From: Lacrimispora amygdalina
Lineage (GTDB): Bacteria; Bacillota; Clostridia; Lachnospirales; Lachnospiraceae
Assembly: GCF_900205965.1 (NCBI RefSeq)
Contig: NZ_OAOF01000008.1
Location: 124,001-188,000, forward strand
DNA: 64,000 bases
Direction: 5' to 3'
Below the pieces are notes generated by a model that saw only the letters and a list, made by a program, of their open reading frames with translations, was not told the origin of the DNA and searched no databases. Each line of letters starts with the position of its first letter. Positions within the stretch are counted from its first letter, which is position 1. Positions 1-8,317 of the stretch are shown here, piece by piece. Made by a program: the position numbers and the translations under genes.

Positions 1-1
1 A

Positions 2-454
2 GGTGTGAGAACCTTTGAAGCAGCAGCATTTCTCAGGAGGAACGGTGCTGATGTGGTTCGGGTAAGGAAGCTGTTCCGTGACAATCTGGACGATTACAGG
101 GCAAAAGCGGAAGCAGTCAGAGAAGCTGAGATATTTGAAGGAAGCTTTGCTATCAGCCTATGTCCCTCTGAGGGGATTGACAGCCCTACCGTAGTAGGGG
201 CACAGGCGGCCAACGAGCTCCTTGATATATCAGGGATCAAAGCCTCTGTAGTTATGACAGAGTATAACGATACAGTTTATTTAAGCGCCCGTTCCATTGA
301 CGAGGTCAATGTTCAGGTGATGATGGAGAAGCTTGGCGGCGGCGGACACAGATCCATAGCAGGTGCCCAGCTTGCCGGTGTAAGCATAGAAGAAGCAAGA
401 AACCAGATAAAAGCGGTTATTAGAGAGATGATAGAGAAGGGAGACATATCATAA
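2..454 (+). CDS. gdpP: c-di-AMP phosphodiesterase GdpP-like, C-terminal part (5' end outside window)
   Basis: The reading frame is open from the window edge, so this is the tail of a longer protein. About 150 residues remain. They form a DHHA1-type domain with the glycine-rich GGGGH motif near residue 111 of the visible part, followed by IAGAQ, as in DHH/DHHA1 phosphoesterases of the GdpP family. Full GdpP proteins have two membrane segments, degenerate PAS and GGDEF domains and a DHH domain upstream, and hydrolyse cyclic di-AMP. The gdpP-rplI-dnaB order seen here is common in Firmicutes and supports the call. The TAA stop overlaps the rplI ATG by one base, so the two are probably translationally coupled. 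The GTG at position 5 is internal, not the true start. Confidence 0.85.
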   Translation, partial: GVRTFEAAAFLRRNGADVVRVRKLFRDNLDDYRAKAEAVREAEIFEGSFAISLCPSEGIDSPTVVGAQAANELLDISGIKASVVMTEYNDTVYLSARSIDEVNVQVMMEKLGGGGHRSIAGAQLAGVSIEEARNQIKAVIREMIEKGDIS

Positions 455-900
455 TGGAAGTTGTATTATTAGAAGATGTAAAAGCACTTGGGAAAAAGGG
501 ACAGATCGTCAAGGTAAATGACGGATATGCAAGGAATTTTATTCTCCCGAAGAAACTGGGAATAGAAGCTACCACAAAGAATCTAAATGACTTAAAGCTT
601 CAGAAAGCCAATGAAGCAAGGATTGCGGCAGAGCAGTTAGAAGCAGCAAAGGAGCTTGCAAAGAAGATAGAGGAATCATCAATTACCGTTACAATACGTG
701 CAGGAGAAGGCGGAAGGGCATTTGGTTCCGTATCAGGCAAAGAGATCGCCCAGGTGATATCCAGCCAGTTAGGATTAGATATTGATAAGAAGAAACTGGT
801 ACTTCCGGAGCCGTTAAAGACCTTTGGAACCCATGAAGTTCCCATTAAGCTGCACAAGGATGTAACTGCAAAATTAGATGTTAAGGTATTAGAAAGCTAG
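454..900 (+). CDS. rplI: 50S ribosomal protein L9 (bL9)
   Basis: This encodes 148 residues, the usual length for bL9. The N-terminal domain carries the L9 signature ([18 protein letters not shown] region, about residues 16-36), then the long connecting helix rich in Lys, Glu and Ala, then the C-terminal rRNA-binding domain from about residue 80. L9 binds 23S rRNA at the base of the L1 stalk. The start overlaps the upstream stop by one base, and the stop lies 11 bases before dnaB, so gdpP, rplI and dnaB look like one transcription unit. Confidence 0.98.
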   Translation: MEVVLLEDVKALGKKGQIVKVNDGYARNFILPKKLGIEATTKNLNDLKLQKANEARIAAEQLEAAKELAKKIEESSITVTIRAGEGGRAFGSVSGKEIAQVISSQLGLDIDKKKLVLPEPLKTFGTHEVPIKLHKDVTAKLDVKVLES

Positions 901-911
901 GAGGCACAGGT

Positions 912-2246
912 ATGGATGAGGCCCTGATCAAACGGATCCTTCCTCACAGCATTGAGGCAGAGCAGTCCGTCATCGGATCCATGCTGATGGATCGGGATGC
1001 GATCATTGCTGCTTCCGAGATCGTTACAGCAGGAGATTTTTATCAGCACCAGTATGGCGTCATGTTTGAAGCCATGCTGGAGCTTTTTAATGAGAATCTG
1101 CCGGTGGACTTAATCACCCTGCAGAATCGCTTAAAGGAAAAAGATGTACCTCCCGAGGTGTCCAGTCTGGAATTTGTCAGAGACATTATTACAACGGTTC
1201 CCACCTCCGCTAATGTAAAGTCCTATGCTAAGATTGTGCGGGACAAGGCAGTATTAAGGCGTCTGATTAAGATAAACGAGGAAATAGCCAACACCTGTTA
1301 TGCGGGAAAGGAACCGCTTGAGAATATTCTGGCGTCTACGGAGAAGACGATATTTGACTTGCTGCAGAACCGGAATTCCGGAGATTTCGTTCCCATCCGT
1401 CAGGTTGCCATGAACGTACTGGAAAAGATTGAGGAAGCATCGAAGAATCAGGGAACCGTAACAGGAATTCCTACTGGTTTTATTGATCTGGACTATAAGA
1501 CTTCCGGTCTTCAGCCCTCTGACTTTGTTCTGATTGCCGCCCGTCCCTCTATGGGAAAGACGGCTTTCGTTCTGAACCTGGTTGACCACATTGCTGTTAA
1601 AAAGGGGCTGCCCGCCATGGTTTTCAGTCTGGAGATGTCAAAAGAGCAGCTGGTAAACCGTATGTTAGCCATGGAGTCCAATGTTGACTCCCAGAAGTTA
1701 AGAACCGGAACCTTATCCGACAGTGACTGGGATGCGGTGGTGGAAGGAATCGGAGTAATCGGAAATTCCAAGTTAATCATTGATGACACCCCTGGTATTT
1801 CCATTATGGAGCTACGGTCAAGGTGCAGGAAGATGAAGCTGGAATATGGGTTAAGTATTGTAATTATCGACTACTTACAGTTGATGAGCGGAAGCGGAAA
1901 GAGCGGCGAAAACCGTCAGCAGGAGATATCCGAGATATCCCGGTCATTAAAAGCCCTAGCAAGAGAGCTGAGTGCGCCTGTAATCGCATTATCCCAGCTA
2001 AGCCGTGCCTGTGAGACAAGGCAGGATCACCGTCCCATGCTGTCGGATTTAAGAGAGTCAGGAGCGATCGAGCAGGATGCCGATGTGGTAATGTTTTTGT
2101 ATCGAGATGATTATTATAATAAGGATACTGATATGCCGAATATTGCGGAGGTTATTATTGCCAAGCAGAGAAACGGTCCGATCGGAACCGTGAATCTGGT
2201 TTGGAGACCGGAGTATACGAAGTTTGCAAACATGGCCCGGCAATGA
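912..2246 (+). CDS. dnaB: Replicative DNA helicase DnaB
   Basis: The 444-aa product is a normal-length DnaB-family helicase (DnaC in Bacillus naming), the hexameric ATPase that unwinds DNA at the replication fork. The N-terminal domain covers about residues 8-110 and the RecA-like ATPase domain follows from about 180. Walker A (ARPSMGKTA) lies near residue 209 and Walker B (VIIDYLQLM) near 316, followed by the SQLSR and SGAIEQDADV motifs. AGGAGG lies seven bases before the ATG. No intein or frameshift is seen. The gene ends just before an array of perfect inverted repeats that probably terminates transcription. Confidence 0.98.
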   Translation: MDEALIKRILPHSIEAEQSVIGSMLMDRDAIIAASEIVTAGDFYQHQYGVMFEAMLELFNENLPVDLITLQNRLKEKDVPPEVSSLEFVRDIITTVPTSANVKSYAKIVRDKAVLRRLIKINEEIANTCYAGKEPLENILASTEKTIFDLLQNRNSGDFVPIRQVAMNVLEKIEEASKNQGTVTGIPTGFIDLDYKTSGLQPSDFVLIAARPSMGKTAFVLNLVDHIAVKKGLPAMVFSLEMSKEQLVNRMLAMESNVDSQKLRTGTLSDSDWDAVVEGIGVIGNSKLIIDDTPGISIMELRSRCRKMKLEYGLSIVIIDYLQLMSGSGKSGENRQQEISEISRSLKALARELSAPVIALSQLSRACETRQDHRPMLSDLRESGAIEQDADVVMFLYRDDYYNKDTDMPNIAEVIIAKQRNGPIGTVNLVWRPEYTKFANMARQ

Positions 2247-2251
2247 GCAGG

Positions 2252-2382
2252 ATAGAAAAAGGGGGAGGTCCACCCTCAGAAACAAATTCATTTGTTTCTG
2301 AGGGTGGACCTCCCCCTTTTTCTATGGAGCGAACGCTCCCCATCTGGTAGAAAAATTGTTTCACAATTTTTCTACCAGATGG
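2252..2382. repeat. Array of three perfect inverted repeats (36-, 6- and 20-bp stems)
   Basis: Directly after dnaB lie three adjacent perfect hairpins. The first has a 36-bp stem (2252-2287 with 2290-2325) and a 2-base centre. The second is 2326-2331 with 2334-2339. The third has a 20-bp stem (2340-2359 with 2363-2382). There is no mismatch in any arm, and barely a base is left unpaired over 131 bp. The first stem has an A5G5 run facing C5T5, so it could terminate in both directions. Perfect matching in both arms suggests recent origin or a mobile repeat family rather than an ordinary terminator. I see no transposase or terminal target duplication. Confidence 0.9.
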
Positions 2383-2442
2383 CTTCTGCGGATTCCCGTC
2401 CTCCCATTCCATTCTTTATATCTTTATTATTTTAATCCTTTA

Positions 2443-2463
2443 TCTTTAATCTTTAATCTTTAA
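2443..2463. repeat. Three tandem 7-bp copies (TCTTTAA) in pyrimidine-rich spacer
   Basis: The spacer between the inverted-repeat array and the MerR gene (2383-2577) has no convincing gene. It contains three perfect 7-bp tandem copies, preceded by looser TCTTTAT variants, then a run of C and a T-rich stretch. This is a simple-sequence tract that could vary in copy number by slippage. A TATGAT hexamer at 2521-2526 may be the -10 box of the next gene, but its -35 box is weak. Confidence 0.6.
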
Positions 2464-2577
2464 TCCCCCCCCTTAAAAATTTTTTTCAACATCTTATTCA
2501 TAATCCGTATCATACCCGCATATGATATAAATAGTAAGGTTATGAAAACTAAACGAACCAAAGGAGAGGATATAGCT

Positions 2578-3237
2578 ATGGCTGAGATACATTACTTAAT
2601 ATCGGATGCATCAAAAAAGGTTGATGTAGAATCCCATGTCCTTAGATACTGGGAGGACGAGCTAGAACTAAATATTCCCAGGAATGAGATGGGACACCGG
2701 TATTACACCGAAGCACACATCCGTTTATTCAGGCAGATCAAGGACTTAAAGGAAAAGGGATATCAGTTAAAAGCCATTAAGACAGCGCTTGAAAAAATCA
2801 TTGGGGACGGAAAGGATCCGGTTATACCTGATGAATTGTTGGAGGGGCAGATGACCCAGGAATTAAAAGACAGCGGACTTGCCGGACAAGACGGTGAGGC
2901 GGGCCTGGAGGTACATAACACAGCACAGGTCTCTATTGCACAGGGAAAGATGGAACAGTTTCAGGAAATTATGAATCATATCATTGGACGTGCTTTGGAG
3001 TTAAATAATGAGCAGTTGAGCCAGGATGTCAGCAGTCTGGTCAATGACAAGGTTATTAAGGAGATGGAATACTTAATGAACCTGAAAGAGGAAAAAGAAG
3101 AAGAGCGTTACAAACAGCTGGACGAGCTTATGCGGACCTATCAAAAAGATAACAAAGGCCGTGCAGAAGCAGCAGCATCTAAAATCCCCTTCTTTAACCG
3201 CAAGAAGAAGTTTGGTCGAAACGGAAAAAAGTTATAG
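2578..3237 (+). CDS. MerR-family transcriptional regulator with long coiled-coil tail
   Basis: The 219-aa product has an N-terminal MerR-type winged helix (about residues 3-72), with the HVLRYWEDE segment and the GHRYY motif typical of the family. The rest (about 100-219) is a charged, helical, coiled-coil-like region with no cysteine pattern for metal sensing, ending in a Lys/Arg-rich tail. I chose the ATG at 2578 because AAAGGAGAGG lies eight bases upstream; the ATG at 2542 has no ribosome site. The ligand is unknown. The gene stands alone, closed by a strong terminator. Confidence 0.85.
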   Translation: MAEIHYLISDASKKVDVESHVLRYWEDELELNIPRNEMGHRYYTEAHIRLFRQIKDLKEKGYQLKAIKTALEKIIGDGKDPVIPDELLEGQMTQELKDSGLAGQDGEAGLEVHNTAQVSIAQGKMEQFQEIMNHIIGRALELNNEQLSQDVSSLVNDKVIKEMEYLMNLKEEKEEERYKQLDELMRTYQKDNKGRAEAAASKIPFFNRKKKFGRNGKKL

Positions 3238-3281
3238 CATACTCTCACTTTCAGATAAAAGAGTCCAAAAGAGGCTCAGGC

Positions 3282-3327
3282 AAAAAATCCGCAGCTGCCA
3301 CTGAAAGTGTAAACTGCGGATTTTTTT
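3282..3327. terminator. Bidirectional intrinsic terminator between convergent genes
   Basis: A 13-bp perfect stem (3282-3294 with 3314-3326) begins with six A and ends with seven T, so it can stop the MerR transcript on the plus strand and the amidotransferase transcript on the minus strand. Confidence 0.9.
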
Positions 3328-3342
3328 AAACTTATTCGATTC

Positions 3343-4053
3343 TCAGCAGGCAGCTTCTATAAATTTCTTAAAAAGCCGAAACGCTTCCCCATTATTTTCC
3401 CAAAGATACTCCGGATGCCACTGGACCCCCACAAAGAAGGGATAACCAGGCATTTCCAAAGCTTCAATCAAATGATCCGGAGAGTAAGCCGATGCTTTAA
3501 GCCCCTGTCCTAACTCCTTCACAGCCTGATGATGCATGCTGTTGACTCTCAGTGTATCCGCACCAGAAATCTTATGCAGCAGTGTCCCCTGTGTCAGAGA
3601 AACCGTATGGCTGGGCATATGATATGCAAAAGGCTGGGAATGAGCAATAGGAAAATCCGGTTTTGTCATAGAAAAGATATCCTGCCAGATGGTACCGCCC
3701 ATTGCTATGTTCAGCACCTGAATGCCTCTGCATATTCCAAGAACCGGCTTTTTTCTCTCCAGAATCAGTGGAAGCAGAGAAATCTCCATCCGGTCTCTCG
3801 CCTCCGAAACATTGCCGCAGTGTGCCTGTGTTTCCTCACCGAAAAGAAATGGATGAACATCCGGACCGCCGGTGAACACAAATCCGTCCAGTTCATCAGC
3901 CAGCCGTATCCAATCTTCCTCATCCGCTTCCAGCGGCATAACAACAGGAATCCCTCCAGCCGCCTTTAACGCCCGTAAATAAGTAGGTCTCATCTTAATA
4001 TCATTATTATCTGTATCGTGAACAGGTGTTAATCCTATCAGCGGTTTTTTCAT
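3343..4053 (-). CDS. Class-I glutamine amidotransferase-like hydrolase (peptidase C26, PuuD-type)
   Basis: The 236-aa product matches gamma-glutamyl-GABA hydrolase-type C26 proteins. The nucleophile elbow GICRGIQ puts the catalytic Cys at residue 108, and WHPEY near residue 212 supplies the His and Glu of the triad. The N-terminal PLIGLTP and FTGGPDVHP segments are also typical. Such enzymes hydrolyse gamma-glutamyl amides, for instance in putrescine breakdown, but no other putrescine genes lie here, so the substrate is open. GAAAGGAAG precedes the ATG. The gene appears monocistronic. Confidence 0.85.
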   Translation of the reverse strand: MKKPLIGLTPVHDTDNNDIKMRPTYLRALKAAGGIPVVMPLEADEEDWIRLADELDGFVFTGGPDVHPFLFGEETQAHCGNVSEARDRMEISLLPLILERKKPVLGICRGIQVLNIAMGGTIWQDIFSMTKPDFPIAHSQPFAYHMPSHTVSLTQGTLLHKISGADTLRVNSMHHQAVKELGQGLKASAYSPDHLIEALEMPGYPFFVGVQWHPEYLWENNGEAFRLFKKFIEAAC

Positions 4054-4111
4054 ATAAACTTCCTTTCAGAAATAACGTGAGTGATAATAAAAAGATATGG
4101 AAATCCATAAC

Positions 4112-4140
4112 AAAATGCCCCTCCCTTCCGGGAGAGGCAT
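4112..4140 (-). terminator. Intrinsic terminator of the ferredoxin gene
   Basis: On the minus strand a 10-bp stem (one G-U pair) with a GGAA tetraloop is followed by TTTTGTT. It lies 16 bases past the ferredoxin stop codon. Confidence 0.85.
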
Positions 4141-4155
4141 ATATGTATTCGATAA

Positions 4156-4326
4156 TTATGCTTCAGAAATTGCTCCTGTTGGGCATACACCTTCACAAGC
4201 GCCGCAATCGATACAAGCATCTGCATCAATAACAAACTGAGAATCACCCTGGCTGATAGCGCTTACTGGGCATTCGCCTTCACATGAACCACAACTAACA
4301 CAAGCGTCACTAATAACACGTGCCAT
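4156..4326 (-). CDS. 2[4Fe-4S] ferredoxin, clostridial type
   Basis: This short gene encodes 56 residues, the size of clostridial 8Fe ferredoxins. It has two CxxCxxCxxxCP motifs: Cys 9, 12, 15, 19 and Cys 38, 41, 44, 48. It is a soluble low-potential electron carrier. GGAGG lies nine bases before the ATG. It has its own promoter and terminator, so it can be expressed alone, but it follows pflA by 95 bases on the same strand. A role as electron donor to the radical SAM activase is plausible but inferred; such ferredoxins also serve pyruvate:ferredoxin oxidoreductase and hydrogenases. Confidence 0.97.
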   Translation of the reverse strand: MARVISDACVSCGSCEGECPVSAISQGDSQFVIDADACIDCGACEGVCPTGAISEA

Positions 4327-4363
4327 GATAAATTACCTCCTTATATTCTATACATTTTTCTAT

Positions 4364-4392
4364 ATTTTATACTATTAATAAAATTTAATCAA
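4364..4392 (-). promoter_or_regulatory. Candidate promoter of the ferredoxin gene
   Basis: On the minus strand, TTGATT (4387-4392) and TAAAAT (4364-4369) are separated by 17 bases, about 40 bases upstream of the ferredoxin start. Confidence 0.6.
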
Positions 4393-4421
4393 GTAGTAAA
4401 TGTAACAATTAATGTTTAATT

Positions 4422-5189
4422 TTAGGAGCAATAGGGATCGGGTTCACCGCTTCGGGCATCCCGGATTCCGGTAAGAATTATCTTTTTGGCAGAGATAGCA
4501 TCCTCCTTTGATAAAGGAGGTACACCCTTCAGGGGATAATCCATCCCCATGCTCTCATATTTTACTTTCCCCATATCGTGATAGGGAAGTACATCAAGGG
4601 CTTTCACGTTCTTTAACTGGCCGATAAAGCGTCCAAGATGATATAAATCCGGTGCTTCGTCTGTGATGCCGGGCACCACCACATGACGGATCCAGACAGG
4701 AATCTCTTTCTCATCAAGATAGCGGGCAAAATTCAGAATTGGTGCGTTGGAATGGCCGGTTAATGGTTTGTGCCTGATATCATTGATCTGCTTGATATCC
4801 AGCATAACCAGACTGGTAGAAGCAAGAAGACGGTCAATTTTCTTTCTATATTCTTCATTGCTTCTGTTAAATGTCACTCCAGAGGTGTCGAGGCAGGTGT
4901 GAATATCCCTTTTTCTCGCCGCTTCAAACAGTTCAGTAAGAAAATCCAGCTGCATAAGCGGCTCACCGCCTGTGGCAGTGATACCTCCGCCCCGGTAAAA
5001 ATGCCGGGACGACTCAAATTGCTTTAATAGTTCTTCCACGGTCATCAGACTGCCGCCTGCCAGCTCCCAGGTATCCGGGTTGTGGCAGTACTGGCAGCGC
5101 ATGGGGCAGCCCTGAAAAAAAACCACCATGCGCACGCCCGGACCGTCAACAGTACCAAAACTTTCGATGGAATGGATACGTCCTGTCAT
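4422..5189 (-). CDS. pflA: Pyruvate formate-lyase activating enzyme (radical SAM)
   Basis: The 255-aa product has the radical SAM cluster motif CPMRCQYC with Cys 28, 32 and 35, then TATGGEPL near residue 75 for SAM binding. The N-terminal GRIHSIESFGTVDGPG is characteristic of PflA. The enzyme uses a [4Fe-4S] cluster and S-adenosylmethionine to abstract hydrogen from the conserved glycine of pyruvate formate-lyase. It lies 26 bases after the gene for the separate glycyl-radical domain, so its substrate here would be that small protein rather than a full-length lyase. The ribosome site is weak (AGAAGG, 13 bases from the ATG), suggesting lower translation than the lyase. Confidence 0.95.
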   Translation of the reverse strand: MTGRIHSIESFGTVDGPGVRMVVFFQGCPMRCQYCHNPDTWELAGGSLMTVEELLKQFESSRHFYRGGGITATGGEPLMQLDFLTELFEAARKRDIHTCLDTSGVTFNRSNEEYRKKIDRLLASTSLVMLDIKQINDIRHKPLTGHSNAPILNFARYLDEKEIPVWIRHVVVPGITDEAPDLYHLGRFIGQLKNVKALDVLPYHDMGKVKYESMGMDYPLKGVPPLSKEDAISAKKIILTGIRDARSGEPDPYCS

Positions 5190-5215
5190 AAGTGCATCGC
5201 CTTCTTTTCTGATTG

Positions 5216-5461
5216 TTACATATTGCTGTGGAATGTTCTTGATATAACCTCATCCTGCTGTTCTTTTGTAAGTTTTATAAAGTTTACAGCATAACCGGAA
5301 ACACGAACTGTCAGCTGAGGGTAATTCTCCGGATGCTTTTGTGCATCCAGAAGAGTATCCTTTGTAAAGACATTCACATTTAAATGATGTCCGCCTTCTT
5401 CCACATAGCCATCTAATAAGTTCACAAGATTGTCGATCTGAGATTTACTGATATTTGCCAT
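5216..5461 (-). CDS. Free-standing glycyl-radical domain (GrcA/YfiD-like) of split pyruvate formate-lyase
   Basis: The 81-aa product equals the last 70-80 residues of a normal pyruvate formate-lyase: HHLNVNV, the [15 protein letters not shown] glycyl-radical motif with Gly 56 as the radical site, and the conserved end RTFHSN. It has its own AAGGAGG site eight bases before the ATG, so it is a separate translation product. In other bacteria GrcA/YfiD is a spare part that rescues oxygen-cleaved lyase. Here the upstream catalytic chain lacks this domain, so the small protein is presumably the essential radical-bearing subunit. It is followed by pflA. Confidence 0.93.
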   Translation of the reverse strand: MANISKSQIDNLVNLLDGYVEEGGHHLNVNVFTKDTLLDAQKHPENYPQLTVRVSGYAVNFIKLTKEQQDEVISRTFHSNM

Positions 5462-5508
5462 TTCATTATCCTCCTTATGTGTATTCAGTTCTGATTGCCC
5501 CGGACTGC

Positions 5509-5745
5509 TTAGAGGTCTTCCTCTTCCCGGTCCATACCCTCAAACAGGGTAGGAACACGGCAGGCGGTATCACCTTCGGCGCAGTCTAGGGAATTAGCAG
5601 TAGTAATTGTTTTCGCATTAGTTTTATGGGCGTTTACGGTACCGTCCTCTGCCACACGGATGTTCATATGACCGCCATTGTTAGCCATAAATGAATCCAG
5701 CATTGAGACAATATCATCAATTTGTTTTTCATTTGGATCTGCCAT
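5509..5745 (-). CDS. 78-aa companion protein, degenerate paralogue of the glycyl-radical domain
   Basis: This gene sits between the catalytic chain and the glycyl-radical protein. Its first 30 residues ([22 protein letters not shown]) align with the start of the next protein ([23 protein letters not shown]). The second half diverges, has no RVSGY motif, contains two cysteines and ends in an acidic EEEDL tail. It therefore cannot carry the glycyl radical. I chose the ATG at 5745 because AGGAG, overlapping the upstream stop, lies eight bases before it; a GTG at 5754 is too close. The function is unknown. It could be a docking or protective partner for the split enzyme. Confidence 0.8.
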   Translation of the reverse strand: MADPNEKQIDDIVSMLDSFMANNGGHMNIRVAEDGTVNAHKTNAKTITTANSLDCAEGDTACRVPTLFEGMDREEEDL

Positions 5746-5757
5746 AACAGCCACTCC

Positions 5758-7818
5758 TTACTTCTGGTCCTCGTTTAAAGCCAGTTCAAGATCCACTTCC
5801 AAATCTCCGGAGAAGATCTTATCCTCTTTTCCAAGAGCACCTGGAACGATGGAGAAGGTATTGGAGATACCATCCTGAGCATCCTTAAATGGAAGCTTGG
5901 CCACAGAGGCTAAGGATGATACCGCACCATGGGTATCTCTCCGGTGCATTGGGTTTGCACCTGGTGCGAATGCTTCTCCCTTTTTACGTCCGTCAGGAGT
6001 TGCTCCTGTGTTTTTACCATATACTACGTTGGAAGTAATTGTCAAGATGGAAGTAGTAGGAATTCCGCCGCGGTAAGTATGATTTGCCTTCACATAGTTC
6101 ATGAAGGTGTGTACCAGGTCATTTGCAATCTGGTCCACGCGGTCATCGTTGTTACCGTATTTCGGGAAATCTCCCTCAATTTCGTAATCCACAACAATAC
6201 CGTTCTCATCACGGATTGCCTTGACCTTCGCGTACTTAATGGCGGAAAGTGAGTCAGCTACAACGGAAAGACCAGCAATTCCAGTTGCAAACCAGCGGGT
6301 TACTTTTTTATCATGAAGAGCCATCTGAATGCGCTCATAGCTGTATTTATCATGCATATAGTGGATAATGTTCAATGCATTAACATAGACTCTTGCAAGC
6401 CACTGCATCATATCCTTATAAGCATCCATTACCTCATCATAATTTAAATACTCAGAAGTAATCGGGCGGTACTTCGGACCTACCTGCTTCTTGGTTATCT
6501 CATCTACGCCGCCGTTGATGGCATATAAAAGACATTTTGCTAAGTTGGCGCGTGCTCCGAAGAACTGCATTTCTTTTCCTACTCTCATGGAAGATACACA
6601 GCAGGCAATGGCATAGTCATCGCCGTGGGTAACTCTCATTAAATCATCATTCTCATACTGAATGGAAGAAGATTCGATGGAAGTCTTTGCGCAGAAACGT
6701 TTAAAGTTATCCGGAAGCTTAGTTGACCACAGAACGGTTAAATTAGGTTCTGGTGCAGTTCCTAAGTTATGGAGTGTATGGAGATAACGGTAGGACATCT
6801 TTGTTACCAGATGACGTCCGTCAATACCCACACCGCCGATGGATTCCGTTACCCAGGTAGGATCTCCGGAGAAAAGCTCATTGTATTCCGGTGTACGTGC
6901 AAACTTCACAAGACGAAGCTTCATAATGAAGTGGTCTACAAATTCCTGAACCTCTTCTTCGGTGAAAGTGCCTTCCGCTAAATCCCTCTGAGCATAAATA
7001 TCAATAAAGGTGGAAGTACGTCCCAGGGACATGGCAGCACCGTTCTGTTCCTTTACTGCAGCTAAGTAAGCCAGATAAGTCCACTGAATGGCTTCCTTCA
7101 CATTCATGGCAGGTTTTGAGATATCAAATCCGTAAATGGCTCCCAGCTTCTTTAATTCCTTTAAAGCACGAAGCTGCTCAGACAGCTCTTCCCTGTCACG
7201 GATTACATCAGAATACATGGTAGTACGGGTTGTATTCTTCTGTTCTTCCTTATCTTCCATAAGACGGTCGATTCCGTAAAGAGCGACTCTGCGGTAATCA
7301 CCGATAATACGTCCGCGGCCATATGCATCCGGAAGTCCGGTGATGATGTGGCTGGAGCGGCAGTTACGCATTTCCTCTGTGTAGGCATCAAAAACACCTG
7401 CGTTATGAGTTTTTCTGTGTGTAGTGAAAAATTCCTTTATTTCCGGATCAATGGTATATCCATTGTCTGCACAAGCCTTTTCTGCCATTCGAATGCCGCC
7501 GTATGGCTGCAGGGAACGCTTAAACGGCTTATCCGTCTGAAATCCCACAATTGTTTCTTTTTCTTTGTCTAAATATCCAGGCCCATGAGAGGTAATCGTG
7601 GAAACCAGCTTTGTATCCATGTCCAGAACGCCGCCTGCTTCCCGCTCCTGCCTGCTTAATTCCATAACCTTAGCCCAAAGTTCCTCTGTTTTACCGGTGG
7701 GTCCTGCAAGGAAGGAATCATCCCCGTCATAAGGGGTATAGTTTTTCTGAATAAAGTCTCTGACATTAATTTCATGTTCCCAGGTGCCGTTGTTAAATGC
7801 TCTCCATTCCGGTCTCAT
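5758..7818 (-). CDS. pflB: Pyruvate formate-lyase catalytic chain lacking the C-terminal glycyl-radical domain
   Basis: The 686-aa product matches pyruvate formate-lyase from its N-terminus ([11 protein letters not shown]) to the [15 protein letters not shown] segment, where intact enzymes continue into the glycyl-radical domain. The catalytic cysteine pair lies at residues 406-407 in [13 protein letters not shown]. The enzyme converts pyruvate and CoA to acetyl-CoA and formate. Intact homologues have about 740-760 residues; the missing 70-80 residues are encoded two genes downstream. The stop is followed directly by a ribosome site and new start, so this is an organised split, not a simple frameshift. 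A strong promoter precedes the gene. Confidence 0.95.
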   Translation of the reverse strand: MRPEWRAFNNGTWEHEINVRDFIQKNYTPYDGDDSFLAGPTGKTEELWAKVMELSRQEREAGGVLDMDTKLVSTITSHGPGYLDKEKETIVGFQTDKPFKRSLQPYGGIRMAEKACADNGYTIDPEIKEFFTTHRKTHNAGVFDAYTEEMRNCRSSHIITGLPDAYGRGRIIGDYRRVALYGIDRLMEDKEEQKNTTRTTMYSDVIRDREELSEQLRALKELKKLGAIYGFDISKPAMNVKEAIQWTYLAYLAAVKEQNGAAMSLGRTSTFIDIYAQRDLAEGTFTEEEVQEFVDHFIMKLRLVKFARTPEYNELFSGDPTWVTESIGGVGIDGRHLVTKMSYRYLHTLHNLGTAPEPNLTVLWSTKLPDNFKRFCAKTSIESSSIQYENDDLMRVTHGDDYAIACCVSSMRVGKEMQFFGARANLAKCLLYAINGGVDEITKKQVGPKYRPITSEYLNYDEVMDAYKDMMQWLARVYVNALNIIHYMHDKYSYERIQMALHDKKVTRWFATGIAGLSVVADSLSAIKYAKVKAIRDENGIVVDYEIEGDFPKYGNNDDRVDQIANDLVHTFMNYVKANHTYRGGIPTTSILTITSNVVYGKNTGATPDGRKKGEAFAPGANPMHRRDTHGAVSSLASVAKLPFKDAQDGISNTFSIVPGALGKEDKIFSGDLEVDLELALNEDQK

Positions 7819-7912
7819 TTGTTTGTACCTCCATATAAAATCTTTATAATAAGTATCAATAATAAATAAGTGTCGTCAAAGGTTATAATTCCTAGGACCT
7901 TTGTATGAATAC

Positions 7913-7942
7913 ATTATATATGAATACTGTATACAATGTCAA
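7913..7942 (-). promoter_or_regulatory. Strong promoter of the split pfl operon
   Basis: On the minus strand a perfect TTGACA (7937-7942) and a perfect TATAAT (7913-7918) are 18 bases apart. They lie about 95 bases upstream of the catalytic-chain start. The leader contains a small AAAGGT/ACCTTT inverted repeat. Confidence 0.85.
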
Positions 7943-8000
7943 TAGTGCTTATTGAGAAATTTTTCTATAAGCGTTTAAAAAGAAAAACGATATGAAACCC

Positions 8001-8029
8001 TTGCTAATTAACTGGAAAAGTATTATATT
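8001..8029 (+). promoter_or_regulatory. Candidate promoter of the DUF1858 gene
   Basis: TTGCTA (8001-8006) and TATATT (8024-8029) are 17 bases apart and 41 bases upstream of the start codon. The promoter is divergent from that of the pfl operon. Confidence 0.6.
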
Positions 8030-8069
8030 ATAGAAACAGTATGTACAATTTTATAAGGAGGAATACAAG

Positions 8070-8270
8070 ATGCAGATTGATAAAAATATGCTGATCGGAG
8101 CATTGCTTGAGATGGATGACAACATTGCACCGATGCTTATGCGTGCAGGTATGCATTGTCTTGGCTGTCCGGCATCTCAGGGAGAGTCTTTGGAGGAAGC
8201 TTGTCAGGTTCATGGAATTGACTGTGATGTTCTGGTTTCTCAGATTAATGAAGTCTTAGCAGACAGATAG
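8070..8270 (+). CDS. DUF1858-domain small protein (putative disulfide/redox protein)
   Basis: The 66-aa product is a complete DUF1858-type domain. It starts with a helix ending in the MRAGMHCLGCPAS segment, whose CxxC (Cys 30 and 33) is the family hallmark, and continues with a GESLEEACQVHGID helix. Related domains are sometimes found joined to hybrid-cluster or redox proteins, and the family is often annotated as a disulfide oxidoreductase, but the biochemical role is not established. AAGGAGG precedes the ATG. It is transcribed divergently from the pfl operon and closed by its own terminator. Confidence 0.85.
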   Translation: MQIDKNMLIGALLEMDDNIAPMLMRAGMHCLGCPASQGESLEEACQVHGIDCDVLVSQINEVLADR

Positions 8271-8277
8271 AGTGTTT

Positions 8278-8317
8278 AAGGAGGCGGTCCTATGGATCTG
8301 CCTCCTTATTTTTATTT
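8278..8317 (+). terminator. Intrinsic terminator after the DUF1858 gene
   Basis: An 8-bp perfect stem (8278-8285 with 8300-8307) is followed by ATTTTTATTT. It overlaps the 3' end of the convergent AraC gene. Confidence 0.85.

Noticed and set aside
2252..2382. Hairpin array as an insertion sequence or CRISPR repeat
   Set aside because: No transposase, no target duplication, and no regularly spaced direct repeats with spacers.
5461..5760. The pfl break as a sequencing frameshift
   Set aside because: Two good ribosome sites, an extra 78-aa gene between the pieces and a complete small domain with its own start make an error unlikely.
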